Positions 50,897-59,928 of a DNA stretch of 64,000 nucleotides are shown here, one piece after another (positions within the stretch are counted from its first letter, which is position 1; the number at the start of each line of letters is the position of its first letter). Position numbers and translations under genes: made by a program. The notes under the pieces are model-generated. The model was given only the letters and a program-made list of their open reading frames with translations, had not been told where the DNA came from and did not search any database. The stretch comes from Pseudomonas cavernae. Its GTDB lineage: Bacteria; Pseudomonadota; Gammaproteobacteria; Pseudomonadales; Pseudomonadaceae. The stretch is taken from assembly GCF_003595175.1 (NCBI RefSeq), contig NZ_CP032419.1, positions 3,782,001 through 3,846,000 on the forward strand. The letters run 5' to 3'.

Positions 50897-52075
50897 TTAT
50901 GCCGAGCCGAGAATCAGGCCGCTGGTAGGCACGCCGGTCCCGGCGGTTACCAGCACGTTTTCGACATCCGCGACCTGGTTCACCGCCGCGCCACGTACCT
51001 GGCGCACCGCTTCGGCAATGCCGTTCATGCCGTGGATATAGGCCTCGCCCAACTGCCCGCCGTGGGTGTTGATCGGCAGCTTGCCGCCGCGTGCATGGTG
51101 GCCGGCGCGGATGAACTCCTTGGCCTCGCCGCGTTTGACGAAACCGAACTCTTCCAGTTGCGGCAACACGAACGGGGTGAAGTGGTCGTAGATCACCGCG
51201 GTCTGGAACGCATCAGGGCCCAGGCCCGACTGGCCGTACAGCTCCTTGGCGACCACGCCCATCTCCGGCAGGCCGGTGATGTCGTCACGGTAGAACGAGG
51301 TCATGCTCTGCTGGCCATCGCTGATGCCCTGGGCGCCAGCCTTGATCACCACCGGCTTCTGGCGCAGGTCCTTGGCGCGCTCGGCCGAGGTAATGACCAT
51401 GGCCACCGCGCCATCGGATTCCTGGCAGCAATCGAGCAGGTGCAGCGGCTCGCAGATCCAGCGCGAAGCCTGGTGCTCTTCGAGGGTGATCGGCTTGCCA
51501 TAGAAGAACGCCGCCGGGTTGGTCGCGGCGAAGTCGCGCACGGCCACGGCCACTCGGCCGAAGTCCTCGGAGGTGGCGCCGTAGCGGTGCATGTAGCGCT
51601 GGGCGAACATCCCGACCCAGGAGGCCGGGGTGTGCAAGCCGTGGGGCATGTACCAGCCGTAGTTGACGTTGTCGAAGAACGGCGTCGCGCCGAAGCCGTA
51701 GCTGCCAGTGCCGAAGCGATACCAGGAACGCTCGTTCATCGCCCGGTAGACCACCACCACCTTGGCCACGCCGGTGGCCACGGCCATCGCCGCGTGCATC
51801 ACCGGGGCGCAGGCCGCGCCGCCGCCGTGGGGCACCTGGGAGAAGAACTTGACGTCCTTGCAGCCCAGCAGGCGGGCGATCTCGTACTCCGGCACCTTGT
51901 CCACCGAGTAGGAGCTGAAGCCCTCAACCTCGGACGGATCGATGCCGGCATCCTTCAGTGCCGCCAGCGTCGCTTCCATGGCCAGGCGCAGTTCGGTGCG
52001 CCCGGAGTTCTTGGAAAACTCGGTCGCGCCCAGCCCAACAATGGCGGCGCGCCCGGAAATCGACGAATTCGTCAT
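50897..52075 (-). CDS. ltp2: Thiolase-fold side-chain aldolase (Ltp2-like)
   Basis: 392 residues. Non-condensing thiolase fold: ISGRAAIVGLGATEFSK at the N-terminus, FSSYSVDKVPEYE, VIYDHFTPFVLPQLEEFGF, and THGGQLGEAYIHGMNGI. Ltp2 makes the final retro-aldol cut of the three-carbon steroid side chain, releasing propionyl-CoA and a 17-keto steroid, in a complex with the DUF35 domain of ChsH2. Both ChsH genes are in the same operon, so the assignment is well supported by neighbours. It differs from the second aldolase at 28208. Confidence 0.9.
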   Translation of the reverse strand: MTNSSISGRAAIVGLGATEFSKNSGRTELRLAMEATLAALKDAGIDPSEVEGFSSYSVDKVPEYEIARLLGCKDVKFFSQVPHGGGAACAPVMHAAMAVATGVAKVVVVYRAMNERSWYRFGTGSYGFGATPFFDNVNYGWYMPHGLHTPASWVGMFAQRYMHRYGATSEDFGRVAVAVRDFAATNPAAFFYGKPITLEEHQASRWICEPLHLLDCCQESDGAVAMVITSAERAKDLRQKPVVIKAGAQGISDGQQSMTSFYRDDITGLPEMGVVAKELYGQSGLGPDAFQTAVIYDHFTPFVLPQLEEFGFVKRGEAKEFIRAGHHARGGKLPINTHGGQLGEAYIHGMNGIAEAVRQVRGAAVNQVADVENVLVTAGTGVPTSGLILGSA

Positions 52076-52094
52076 CTGTTCTGTCTCCCGCGAC

Positions 52095-52514
52095 TTAGGG
52101 CAGAACCAGCGCGACCGTACCGGTCACGTGGTTGCCCATGGAATTTTTGCCCTTGAGGGTCACTTCCAGGCTGCGCGTGGCGGCATCCTGATGGGTCACT
52201 TCGCCACTGAAGGTCATGCAGTCACCCGGGTAGTTCGGTGCTCCGAGCTTGATTTTCAGCGACAGGAAACGCGCCTCCGGGCCTGCCCACTCTTCGACGA
52301 AGCGCTGGACCAGGCCGTTGGTGGTGAGGATGTTCATGAAAATATGCGGTGAGCCGAGCTCGCGCGCCGCCTCCAGGTCATGGTGACCGGGGAAGTAATC
52401 GCGGGTGGCGATCGCGCCCCCGGTGATCAGGCTGACAGTGATCGGGATCGCCAGCTCCGGCAGCACTTCGCCGGGGCGCACGTCTTCAAAGCGCTTGGTG
52501 TTCTTCGAGGTCAT
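52095..52514 (-). CDS. chsH1: MaoC-like hydratase subunit (ChsH1-like)
   Basis: 139 residues, single hot-dog domain. TRDYFPGHHDLEAARELGSPHIFMN resembles the MaoC active-site region, and LGAPNYPGDCMTFSGEV the beta-strand core. ChsH1 pairs with the MaoC domain of ChsH2 to hydrate the enoyl-CoA side chain. The start overlaps the FadE28-like gene by 29 bases, so translation is coupled. Its small size compared with full hydratase-2 enzymes fits a partner subunit. Confidence 0.88.
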   Translation of the reverse strand: MTSKNTKRFEDVRPGEVLPELAIPITVSLITGGAIATRDYFPGHHDLEAARELGSPHIFMNILTTNGLVQRFVEEWAGPEARFLSLKIKLGAPNYPGDCMTFSGEVTHQDAATRSLEVTLKGKNSMGNHVTGTVALVLP

Positions 52515-53619
52515 ATTTCCATCCCAACGTGTCGTTATCGCTCAGCCAATCGCCGAGACGTTCCAAGCTCGCCGCCGAGCCACCCAAGGCACTGCTCAGG
52601 GCGCGGCTCCAGTAGAGAAAGCGGTGTATCGGGTAGGTCAGGTCGACGCCGATGCCGCCGTGCACATGCTGTGCGACGTGGCCGATCCGGTGCCCGGCCT
52701 CGCAGGCCAGCCAAGCCGTGGCCAAGGCCTCGGAAGGTGCCGCCAAGCCGGCGTCCAGGCGGTAGCACAATTGCCACAGCGCACCGCGCAGGGCTTCGAG
52801 GGCCACATGCGCGTCGGCCATGCTCATCTGCACGGCCTGAAAACTGCCGATGCGGCGATCGAACTGCTCGCGCTCGCTGACGTACGCGACGGTGCGCTGG
52901 ATCTGTTCGGCGCTGACGCCCAACTGCAAGGCCGCCAGGGCGGCGATGGCGCGGGCTTCGAGCCAGGCCAGCGCGGCTTGCGGCAACACCTGGCAGGCGC
53001 CGAGCGTGACGCCCTGCACCTGCAGGTCGGCCAGCGCTTCGCCGTGGGTCATCACCCCCGGCACGGTGGTGATGCCGGCGTGGCTCAGATCCAGCAAGAC
53101 CAGCCGGGGCTGGCCCTCGAGCTGCGCCACCACCAATGCCGCGGCCGATTGCTCGGCCAGGGCCACGGCCGCGACCCGTCCGTCCAGACGCCAGCCGTCG
53201 GCGTCGGGCTGCGCCTGCAGTTCGATGCCATGGGCGCTGCTCAGGCCATCGAGCGACAGGCTCAACAGCGCGCTGGCGCTGGCCGCTTGCTCGGCCCAGG
53301 GCGCCAGCTCAGCGCCGCCGAACTGTGCCAGGGTCGCCGCCGCCAGTTGGTGGCGCCACAACGGCACCTGGCCGAGGGCACGACCCTGGGCTTCGAGCAG
53401 CAACATCAATTCGGTCATGCCCAGCCCGCTGCCGCCGGCCGCTTCCGGGATGGCCAAGGCTTGCAGGCCGGTTTCCACGCACGCCGTCCACAGGCCCTGC
53501 ATGTACGGCTGGCCCGCCACGTCCCACTCGCGCAGACGGTCGTCGGTGCAGTAGTCGCTCATCAGGCTGCCGGCCATTTCGGCAATGGCGCGCTGGTCTT
53601 CGCTGAATTCGAAATTCAT
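52486..53619 (-). CDS. FadE28-like acyl-CoA dehydrogenase (ChsE small subunit)
   Basis: 377 residues, ATG with GGGGGCGGC upstream. Matches mycobacterial FadE28 in layout: MNFEFSEDQRAIAEMAGSLM, YVSEREQFDRRIGSFQAVQ, and HVHGGIGVDLTYPIHRFLYWS near the C-terminus. The region aligned with the partner's catalytic Glu reads EARAIAALAALQLG, without ER, so it is likely the non-catalytic half of the ChsE heterotetramer with 49717. It lies between the chsH2 and chsH1 genes. Cytoplasmic. Confidence 0.89.
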   Translation of the reverse strand: MNFEFSEDQRAIAEMAGSLMSDYCTDDRLREWDVAGQPYMQGLWTACVETGLQALAIPEAAGGSGLGMTELMLLLEAQGRALGQVPLWRHQLAAATLAQFGGAELAPWAEQAASASALLSLSLDGLSSAHGIELQAQPDADGWRLDGRVAAVALAEQSAAALVVAQLEGQPRLVLLDLSHAGITTVPGVMTHGEALADLQVQGVTLGACQVLPQAALAWLEARAIAALAALQLGVSAEQIQRTVAYVSEREQFDRRIGSFQAVQMSMADAHVALEALRGALWQLCYRLDAGLAAPSEALATAWLACEAGHRIGHVAQHVHGGIGVDLTYPIHRFLYWSRALSSALGGSAASLERLGDWLSDNDTLGWKYDLEEHQAL

Positions 53620-53627
53620 GCCGCCCC

Positions 53628-54599
53628 CTACTCTGCCAACGGCCGGAACATCGGCAGCGCCAGATCACCGTCGAAGGTCTGGAACTCGACCTGCAGGCGT
53701 TGGCCGATGCTGATGTCTTCGCGTTTGACGCCAACCAGGCCGGCGACCAGGCGCACGCCTTCGTCCAGCTCGATCAAGCCGATCGGGTTGGGATGATCGA
53801 AGGGCGCCACTTCCGGGTAGTGCATCACCACGAAGGAATACAGGCTGGCCTTGCCGCTGGCCTGCAGGGTGTCCCAGTCGAAGCTGTGGCACTCGATGCA
53901 CACCGGTGCCGGCGGATGCCGCAGGGTCGCGCACTGGGTGCAACGCTGGATCAGCAGCTTGCCTTCGGTGCAGCCGTCCCAGAAGAAACGGGAGTCATCG
54001 CTCACACCCGGCTTCGGCCGCTTGGCCGCTGCCGGGACTTCCGGCGCTGCGGCCGCCGGCTTCTGCACATGAGCCGGACGGAACTTGAAGACGCGGAACA
54101 GCAGTTCGCCGACCTTCTCGTCGCCAGCGGCCTGCTCGCTGAAGTAGCTCATGATCAGGGTGACGAAGAAGCCGGTGCCCAGGCCCGTGGTCTTCTCGTC
54201 GCCGACCGCGTCCAGGCGCGTGGTGTAGTAGAGCTTCTCGCCGGGGCGCACGTTGCGCTCGAAGGTCAGCTCGGAGTTCACCGCCACCACCGCCGGGTAG
54301 CCGTAACTCTCGATGAGCTTGAGCACCTCGTAGGGGTTCTCGGTGGTCGAGCCGGGCGGATAGTTGTTCGCGTGAAGGCCTTCCATGCACCAGACCTGGA
54401 GCATCGATGCCGGGGCCACCAACCCGTCGTTGCTGCTCTTGGCAGCCAACTGCGGGTTGCTGTAGAGCGGGTTGTCCAGGCCCATGACTTCGCACCACTG
54501 GCGAATCATCGGCGCATTGACTTCGTCCCAGGCATTCACGCGACCGTACTCGCGCCCCACTAGGGCGCGCACTTTGGATTGCAATTCTGGATCAGCCAA
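53628..54599 (-). CDS. chsH2: MaoC-DUF35 hydratase/aldolase-partner protein (ChsH2-like)
   Basis: 323 residues from a TTG at 54599 with AGGAG six bases upstream; an ATG at 54641 would add 14 residues but has no ribosome-binding site. N-terminal MaoC/FAS1-type hot-dog domain (LVGREYGRVNAWDEVN, then VNSELTFERNVRPGEKLYYTT), linker rich in Ala/Pro, and a C-terminal DUF35 domain with Zn ribbon CTQC...CIEC and OB fold. Domain order is that of mycobacterial ChsH2. The MaoC part hydrates with ChsH1; the DUF35 part holds Ltp2. Second gene of the operon. Confidence 0.9.
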   Translation of the reverse strand: MADPELQSKVRALVGREYGRVNAWDEVNAPMIRQWCEVMGLDNPLYSNPQLAAKSSNDGLVAPASMLQVWCMEGLHANNYPPGSTTENPYEVLKLIESYGYPAVVAVNSELTFERNVRPGEKLYYTTRLDAVGDEKTTGLGTGFFVTLIMSYFSEQAAGDEKVGELLFRVFKFRPAHVQKPAAAAPEVPAAAKRPKPGVSDDSRFFWDGCTEGKLLIQRCTQCATLRHPPAPVCIECHSFDWDTLQASGKASLYSFVVMHYPEVAPFDHPNPIGLIELDEGVRLVAGLVGVKREDISIGQRLQVEFQTFDGDLALPMFRPLAE

Positions 54600-54656
54600 G
54601 TTCGTCTCCTGCGTGTTGAGAACGGCGCCCGAATCCGGCACGCCGCCATGGGTCGA

Positions 54657-55442
54657 TCAGTTGGGCGCAACCTGCGCGGCGGCGAGGAACGTCGGACGTT
54701 CGCCACCGCCATTCAGCAGCAGGTTGCAGCCGCTGGCGTAACCGGCCAGCGGTGAAGCGATGTACAGGCAGGCATTGCCGATGTCTTCCGGCACGGCCAT
54801 GCGCCCAGCCGGAATACCCGCGCTGACCGCCGCGATGCCGGCCTCGTCGCCGTAGTGCAGATGGGACAGCTCGGTGCGAACCAGGCCGGGGCTGACTGCC
54901 ACCACCCGCACCTTGGGCGCCCACTCCACCGCCAGCGACTGCACCAGGGCCAAGACCCCGGCCTTGGCCGCGCCATAGGCGGCGGTACCCGGGGATGCGC
55001 GCAGGGCACTGATGCTGCCGATAAAGACGATGCAACCGCCATCCGCCTGCTCCTGCATCAGCAGGTTGGCCTGCTGCGCGACATTCAGCGGCGCGATCAA
55101 GTTGAGGCGGATGATCCCTTCGTGAAAGCGCGGCGATGCCGTGGCGGCTTCCGCCGCCGGGCTGCCGCCGGCATTGTTGATCAGCACGTCGAGGCGGCCG
55201 TAGTCGGCGCGCACCGTGTCGAACAAGGCCCGCAGCGAATCCTGGTCGCGCACGTCGGCCGCGATGAACGCCGCACGGGCCTCGCCCACGCTCGGCAACT
55301 CCTCGGGAGCCGTGCGCCCGCAGACGATGACCCGGGCATTGGCCGCCAGAAAGCTGCGGGCGATACCCGCGCCTATGCCTTTGGTGCCGCCGGTGATCAG
55401 CACCACCTTACCGTTGTAATCCAGCCCCGAGTGACCACTCAT
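54657..55442 (-). CDS. Short-chain dehydrogenase/reductase (first gene of the side-chain operon)
   Basis: 261 residues, ATG with AAGGAGCGCC upstream. Classical SDR: TGGTKGIG (17-24), NNAGGSP, FIGSISALRASPGTAAYGAAK with Ser and Tyr/Lys, C-terminal LLNGGGERPTFL. Heads the ten-gene operon reaching to 44743 and faces the enoyl-CoA hydratase gene across a 176-bp region with the shared promoter element. Possibly a 3-hydroxyacyl-CoA or hydroxysteroid dehydrogenase. Confidence 0.88.
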   Translation of the reverse strand: MSGHSGLDYNGKVVLITGGTKGIGAGIARSFLAANARVIVCGRTAPEELPSVGEARAAFIAADVRDQDSLRALFDTVRADYGRLDVLINNAGGSPAAEAATASPRFHEGIIRLNLIAPLNVAQQANLLMQEQADGGCIVFIGSISALRASPGTAAYGAAKAGVLALVQSLAVEWAPKVRVVAVSPGLVRTELSHLHYGDEAGIAAVSAGIPAGRMAVPEDIGNACLYIASPLAGYASGCNLLLNGGGERPTFLAAAQVAPN

Positions 55443-55500
55443 GGCGCGCTCCTTATTTCTGTAATGACTGGCACTCTAAGGACAAAGCCGCGCGCCAACT

Positions 55501-55517
55501 TCGTCTAAATGGACGAT
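55501..55517 (+). promoter_or_regulatory. Candidate steroid-regulon element between SDR and enoyl-CoA hydratase genes
   Basis: TCGTCTAAATGGACGAT fits TAGTCT-N4-GGACGAT with one mismatch, 101 bp before the hydratase ATG. Here the flanks extend the symmetry (CTTCGTC...GACGATGAAG, 55498-55520), so it could also serve the divergent ten-gene operon 58 bp away. Confidence 0.5.
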
Positions 55518-55618
55518 GAAGGGCAAACGCCTGGCCGCAACAATCCAGAACATAGCCGCCGTCCCTGCGACGGAGCCCGATGGAGCGGCCATCCGGCGCT
55601 GACAGAATGAGGAAGCCC

Positions 55619-56404
55619 ATGCCTGATCCACTGGTTCCACCGGTATTGCTGGAATTCCCGGCCCCCGGCGTCGCCCTGCTGCGGCTCAACCGCCCGCAGG
55701 CGACCAATGCCCTGAGCCTGGAACTGCAGGCGCTGCTCTCGCAGCACTTCAGCGCGCTGGGCGCCGACCCCGAGGTGCGCTGCATCCTGCTGACCGGCGG
55801 CGACAAGGTGTTCGCCGCCGGCGGCGACATCAACAGCATGGCCGGGGTCGGCCCGATCGATATCTACCAGCGCCACACCGAGCGGGTCTGGGCACCGATC
55901 CAGCATTGCCCGAAACCGGTGATCGCCGCCGTCTGCGGTTACGCCTATGGCGGCGGCTGCGAGCTGGCCATGCTCGCCGACATCATCGTCGCCGGGCACG
56001 GCGCGCGCTTCTGCCAGCCGGAAATCCGCATCGGCATCATGCCCGGCATCGGCGGCACCCAGCGCCTGGTGCGCGCGGTGGGCAAGGCCAAGGCCATGCG
56101 CATGGCGTTGACCGGCCAGCCGATCACCGCCGAGGAAGCCTGGATCTCCGGGCTGGTCAGCGAAGTGGTGGCCGACGATCAGGTGCAGGCCCATGCCCTG
56201 CAGATGGCGCAACTGATTGCGGCGATGCCGCCGCTGGCCGCCGAGCAGATCAAGGAAGTCATCCTCGCCGGCATGGACGCGCCGCTGGAAGCCGGCCTGG
56301 CCCTGGAGCGCAAGGCCAATGCCCTACTGTTCGCCTCGCGCGACCAGAAGGAAGGCATGCAGGCCTTTATCGACAAGCGCCCGCCGCAGTTCGAAGGTCG
56401 CTGA
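55619..56404 (+). CDS. Enoyl-CoA hydratase
   Basis: 261 residues from ATG 55619 with AATGAGGAAGCCC upstream; a longer upstream start at 55580 is possible. Full classical crotonase: oxyanion AAGGDIN (66-72), GGGCELAM with catalytic Glu115, and PEIRIGIMPGIGGTQRL with catalytic Glu135, the two glutamates of mitochondrial enoyl-CoA hydratase. Unlike EchA20 and the 3664 crotonase it should be a normal hydratase. Stands alone, convergent with fadD3; probably hydrates a fatty or side-chain enoyl-CoA. Confidence 0.9.
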   Translation: MPDPLVPPVLLEFPAPGVALLRLNRPQATNALSLELQALLSQHFSALGADPEVRCILLTGGDKVFAAGGDINSMAGVGPIDIYQRHTERVWAPIQHCPKPVIAAVCGYAYGGGCELAMLADIIVAGHGARFCQPEIRIGIMPGIGGTQRLVRAVGKAKAMRMALTGQPITAEEAWISGLVSEVVADDQVQAHALQMAQLIAAMPPLAAEQIKEVILAGMDAPLEAGLALERKANALLFASRDQKEGMQAFIDKRPPQFEGR

Positions 56405-56473
56405 TGACCCTGACTTCGGCGTTGCAACGCCCAGCCACCCGCCACGGACACTCGGCCCATGGCGGGATGGCTG

Positions 56474-58087
56474 CTAGCCGGCCAGCGCCGCCCGCAGCTC
56501 GTTCTTGACCACCTTGTTCGAAGCATTCACCGGCAGCGCCTGGAAGAAGCGCACCTGGCGCGGCACCTTGTAGTTGGCCATGCGCTCGCGGGCCCAGGCG
56601 ATCAGGGCCGGCTCATCCAGTTGCTGGCCGTGACGCAGCACCACGCAGGCGCACCCGACTTCGCCCATGCGCTCGTCCGGAATGCCGATCACCGCCACCT
56701 GGGCGATGGCCGGGTGCTCGAGCAAGCCGGCTTCGATCTCCGCCGGGTAGCAGTTGAAGCCGCCGACGATGAACATGTCCTTGAGCCGGTCGGTGATTCT
56801 CAGGTTGCCGCGCGCATCGAGGTTGCCGACGTCGCCGGTGTGCAGCCAGCCCTCGGCGTCGATGGTCTCGGCGGTGGCGGCCGGGTCGTTGAAATAGCCC
56901 TGCATCACATGGAAGCCGCGCAGACAGATTTCCCCCGACTCGCCCGCGCCCAGCGGCTGGTTGTCCGCCGAGCGAATGCTCACCTCGGTCCCGACAATCG
57001 CCTGGCCGCTGGTGCCGGCGATGATGTCCGCCGGGTCATCCGGGTTGCAGATGGTCGCCAGGCCGCCGCACTCGGTCAGGCCATAGGCCGTGGTGACCAC
57101 CGCAAAACCCAGCTCGTTGCGCATCCGCTCGATCAGCACCGGCGGAATGGTCGCCGCGCCGGTCACGGCGATGCGCAGGCTCGACAGATCGGTCTCGGCC
57201 AGGCGCGGGTGAGCCAGCATCGACAGGTACAGGGTCGGCGGCCCCGGCAGCACGCTGATGCGCTCGGCGGCAATGCGCTGGAACACCGCCTCGGCGTCGA
57301 ACACCGGCTGCGGCAGGATGGTCGCCCCGGCCAGCAGGCAAGTCAGCCACCCGGCCTTGTAGCCGAAGGAATGGAAGAACGGATTGACGATCAGGTAACG
57401 GTCGCCGGGCTGCAGGCCGATGACCTTGACGTACTCGTTGAAGGCCCGCAGGTTTTGCCCGTGGGCGCTCATCACGCCCTTGGGTTTGCCGGTGGTGCCG
57501 GAGGTGAACAACAAATCGGACAAATCCTCCGGGCCCACCGCCGCCGCCCGTTCGCGGGCGTCCGCGGCACTGACCTGCGCGCCTTTGCCGAGGAACCCGG
57601 ACCAGCCCAGATCGCCGGCCTGCTGCGGTTCTGCCGTGCCGAACAGCACCAGGTGTTCGAGGCTGGCCGGGCGTTGCGGCGCCAGCTGTGCCTGGTAGTC
57701 GACGCCGAGAAACTCGCCCTGGACGAACAGCACCCGTGCCTGGCTGCGCAGCAGGATATCCGCCGCCTCGCCGCCCTTCATGCGGGTGTTGAGCGGCACC
57801 AACACCGCTCCGGCGCAATGCACGCCCAGCGCGGCGACAATCCAGTCGCGGCAGTTCGGCGCCCAGATCGCCACCCGGTCGCCAGGCGCAATGCCCAACG
57901 CCATCAGACTGCGACTGACCCCCAGGGCCAGCTCCGGCAAGTCACGGTAATCGGTGGCGACCCCGTCTTCCTCGATGGCCGCCCGCCCGGCATAGCGCTC
58001 GGCGGCAGCGGACAACAGGGCGGGAATCGACAGGGGCAGCGGATTCCAGGCAGCGCAGGTGTCTGGTGATGCGGAAAATGCAGTCAT
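56474..58087 (-). CDS. fadD3: HIP-CoA ligase (FadD3/ScdA-like)
   Basis: 537 residues from ATG 58087; no strong Shine-Dalgarno, but the N-terminus fits. Adenylate-forming: LLFTSGTTGKPKG (192-204), NPFFHSFGYKAGWL, VLPGPPTLY, VTGAATIPPVLIERM, YGLTECGG, and ITDRLKDMFIVGGFN. Many of these blocks match mycobacterial FadD3, which activates the C/D-ring propionate HIP left after HsaD cleavage; the Comamonas counterpart is ScdA. This links the ring-opening genes to the ipd operon. It is the last visible gene of the KSTD-Ksh operon, 22 bp after kshB. Confidence 0.9.
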   Translation of the reverse strand: MTAFSASPDTCAAWNPLPLSIPALLSAAAERYAGRAAIEEDGVATDYRDLPELALGVSRSLMALGIAPGDRVAIWAPNCRDWIVAALGVHCAGAVLVPLNTRMKGGEAADILLRSQARVLFVQGEFLGVDYQAQLAPQRPASLEHLVLFGTAEPQQAGDLGWSGFLGKGAQVSAADARERAAAVGPEDLSDLLFTSGTTGKPKGVMSAHGQNLRAFNEYVKVIGLQPGDRYLIVNPFFHSFGYKAGWLTCLLAGATILPQPVFDAEAVFQRIAAERISVLPGPPTLYLSMLAHPRLAETDLSSLRIAVTGAATIPPVLIERMRNELGFAVVTTAYGLTECGGLATICNPDDPADIIAGTSGQAIVGTEVSIRSADNQPLGAGESGEICLRGFHVMQGYFNDPAATAETIDAEGWLHTGDVGNLDARGNLRITDRLKDMFIVGGFNCYPAEIEAGLLEHPAIAQVAVIGIPDERMGEVGCACVVLRHGQQLDEPALIAWARERMANYKVPRQVRFFQALPVNASNKVVKNELRAALAG

Positions 58088-58109
58088 GGTGACGGACTCG
58101 GCAAACGGA

Positions 58110-59141
58110 TCATTCAGGGAAGCGCACCCGCAGGTGCTCACTACGGGCCAGCGACTGGCAGGCCAGGGTCCAGCCTTCGTTAATTTCCTGCTGGTCGAGG
58201 GCTTCGTTGCGCAGCATTTCCACCGTGCCGCTTTCGACCGTGCACATGCAGGTCGCGCAAGAGCCGACCAGACACGAACTCGGCGGTTTCAGGCCGGCCC
58301 GCTGCATGGCTTCGAGCAGGGTTTCACCTTCGGCGCAGGGCATCTCGAACTCTTCACCGTCCAGGCGCACCGACAGCTGGCTGCACACCTGGGCGGTATC
58401 GACCGGCGCATGCGGCGTCACCGAGCCCTCTTCCGGCAGGGACACGAAGCGCTCGACATGCACCCGCGCAGACGGCATGCCGAGGCTGTGCAAGGCGCTG
58501 ACCGCCGCATCCATAAACGGCCCGGGGCCGCAGATGAAGGCCTCGGCCGCCGCGAATGGGCGGGCCAGTTCGGCCAGTTGGCTGACCGCCGGGATGCCTT
58601 GCACCGAATCCAGCCAGTGGATCACCTGCAGGCGCTGCGGGTGCTCGCTGGCCAGGGCCTTGAGCTCATCACGGAAGATCACCGAGGCTTCGTCGCGGTT
58701 GGCGTAGATCAGCAGGATGCGCCCGCTGCCGGCCAGCAAGGCCGAGCGCAGGATCGACAGCACCGGCGTGACCCCGCTGCCGCCACCGAACAGCAGCAGG
58801 TCGGTGTCCAGATTACGCGGCACGAATATCCCGGCCGGCACCAGCACTTGCAGGCTGTCACCGGCCTGCACCGCGTCGCACAGCCAGTTCGAGGCCCGCC
58901 CGTCACGCACCCGCTTGACGGTGACCCGCAGCGGCTCATCGAGCAACGGCGTGCTCGACAGCGAATAGCAGCGCGGCAACCAGCCGCCTTCGAACGGCAC
59001 GCGCAGGGTCAGGAACTGTCCCGGCCGGTAGCTAAAACGTTCGGCCAGCCCAGCCGGCAGCTCGAACTCCAGCGAACGGCTGTCGAAGGTTTCTTCGATC
59101 ACCCGCGCAACGCTTAGGGTGAGATAGTCCTGAATGCTCAT
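58110..59141 (-). CDS. kshB: 3-ketosteroid 9alpha-hydroxylase reductase (KshB-like)
   Basis: 343 residues in class IA order: FAD-binding barrel with RCYSLSS near 57-63, NAD domain with GGGSGVTPVLSILR and AFICGPGPFM, and a C-terminal plant-type [2Fe-2S] domain with Cys-x4-Cys-x2-Cys (SSCLVGSCATC) and a later Cys. KshB passes electrons from NADH to the KshA Rieske oxygenase, which 9alpha-hydroxylates the steroid so that ring B opens. KshA is not in the window. Paa-type reductases look similar, but the HSD/KSTD context favours KshB. Start lies 1 bp after the HSD stop. Confidence 0.87.
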   Translation of the reverse strand: MSIQDYLTLSVARVIEETFDSRSLEFELPAGLAERFSYRPGQFLTLRVPFEGGWLPRCYSLSSTPLLDEPLRVTVKRVRDGRASNWLCDAVQAGDSLQVLVPAGIFVPRNLDTDLLLFGGGSGVTPVLSILRSALLAGSGRILLIYANRDEASVIFRDELKALASEHPQRLQVIHWLDSVQGIPAVSQLAELARPFAAAEAFICGPGPFMDAAVSALHSLGMPSARVHVERFVSLPEEGSVTPHAPVDTAQVCSQLSVRLDGEEFEMPCAEGETLLEAMQRAGLKPPSSCLVGSCATCMCTVESGTVEMLRNEALDQQEINEGWTLACQSLARSEHLRVRFPE

Positions 59142-59142
59142 A

Positions 59143-59904
59143 TCAGATACTCATCACAAACTGGCCACTGTCGACACGCAGCTCGACCCCGTTGATCGCC
59201 CGCGAGTCGTCGCAGGCGAGGAACAGCACGCTGGCAGCCACGTCTTCCGGCAAGCACATGCGGTTCATCGGGTCGCTGTCGATGGTGAACTTGCGCGGGT
59301 CGACGCCCGCCGGATACTGGGCATTGGTCATGGGCGTCAGCACGCCGTCCGGGTGCAGCGAGTTGCAGCGGATGCGGTACTTGCTGCGTCGGCAATGGGC
59401 CGCGACCGCACGGGTCAAGGCCGCCACCGAACCCTTGGAGGCGCTGTAGGCGGCATAGTCATCACGCCCGGCGAGGGCCGCCAGGGACGAGATGTTGATA
59501 ATCGAGCCGCCCGCGCCTTCCTTCATCAGCGCGATACCGGCACGGCAGCCGAGAAACACGCTGTCGGAGTTGATCCGCTGCAGGCGATGCCAATCATCCA
59601 GGCTGGTCTCCTCGATGGAGCCCTTGAGCAGGATGCCGGCGTTGTTGACCAGGATATCGAGGCGCCCGTGACGCGCGCGCAGTGCCTCGATGACCGCGTT
59701 CCAATCCGACTCGCTGGCCGCATCATGGCGAATGAAACTCGCCGCGGCACCGATCTCGGCGACCAGCGCCTGGCCGGCTTCGACATTGATGTCGCTGATC
59801 AGCACCTGCGCACCTTCACGCGCCAGCAGCAGAGCAGTCTCACGCCCGACGCCACTGGCGCCACCGGTGACCAGCGCCACCTTGCCTTGAACTCGTCCCG
59901 CCAT
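59143..59904 (-). CDS. 3beta/17beta-hydroxysteroid dehydrogenase
   Basis: 253 residues, ATG with AAGGAGACAACCAAC upstream. SDR with VQGKVALVTGGASGVG start, RHDAASESDW, NNAGILLKG, RINSDSVFLGCRAGIALMKE, SIINISSLAALAG, YSASK and IRCNSLHPDGVLTPM. These match the Comamonas testosteroni 3beta/17beta-HSD over nearly the whole length, including NxxSVFxGC and SxHPDG. The enzyme oxidises 3beta- and 17beta-hydroxyls with NAD, feeding the ketosteroid dehydrogenases encoded just upstream. Active in the cytoplasm. Confidence 0.88.
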   Translation of the reverse strand: MAGRVQGKVALVTGGASGVGRETALLLAREGAQVLISDINVEAGQALVAEIGAAASFIRHDAASESDWNAVIEALRARHGRLDILVNNAGILLKGSIEETSLDDWHRLQRINSDSVFLGCRAGIALMKEGAGGSIINISSLAALAGRDDYAAYSASKGSVAALTRAVAAHCRRSKYRIRCNSLHPDGVLTPMTNAQYPAGVDPRKFTIDSDPMNRMCLPEDVAASVLFLACDDSRAINGVELRVDSGQFVMSI

Positions 59905-59928
59905 GTTGGTTGTCTCCTTTGACAGAAA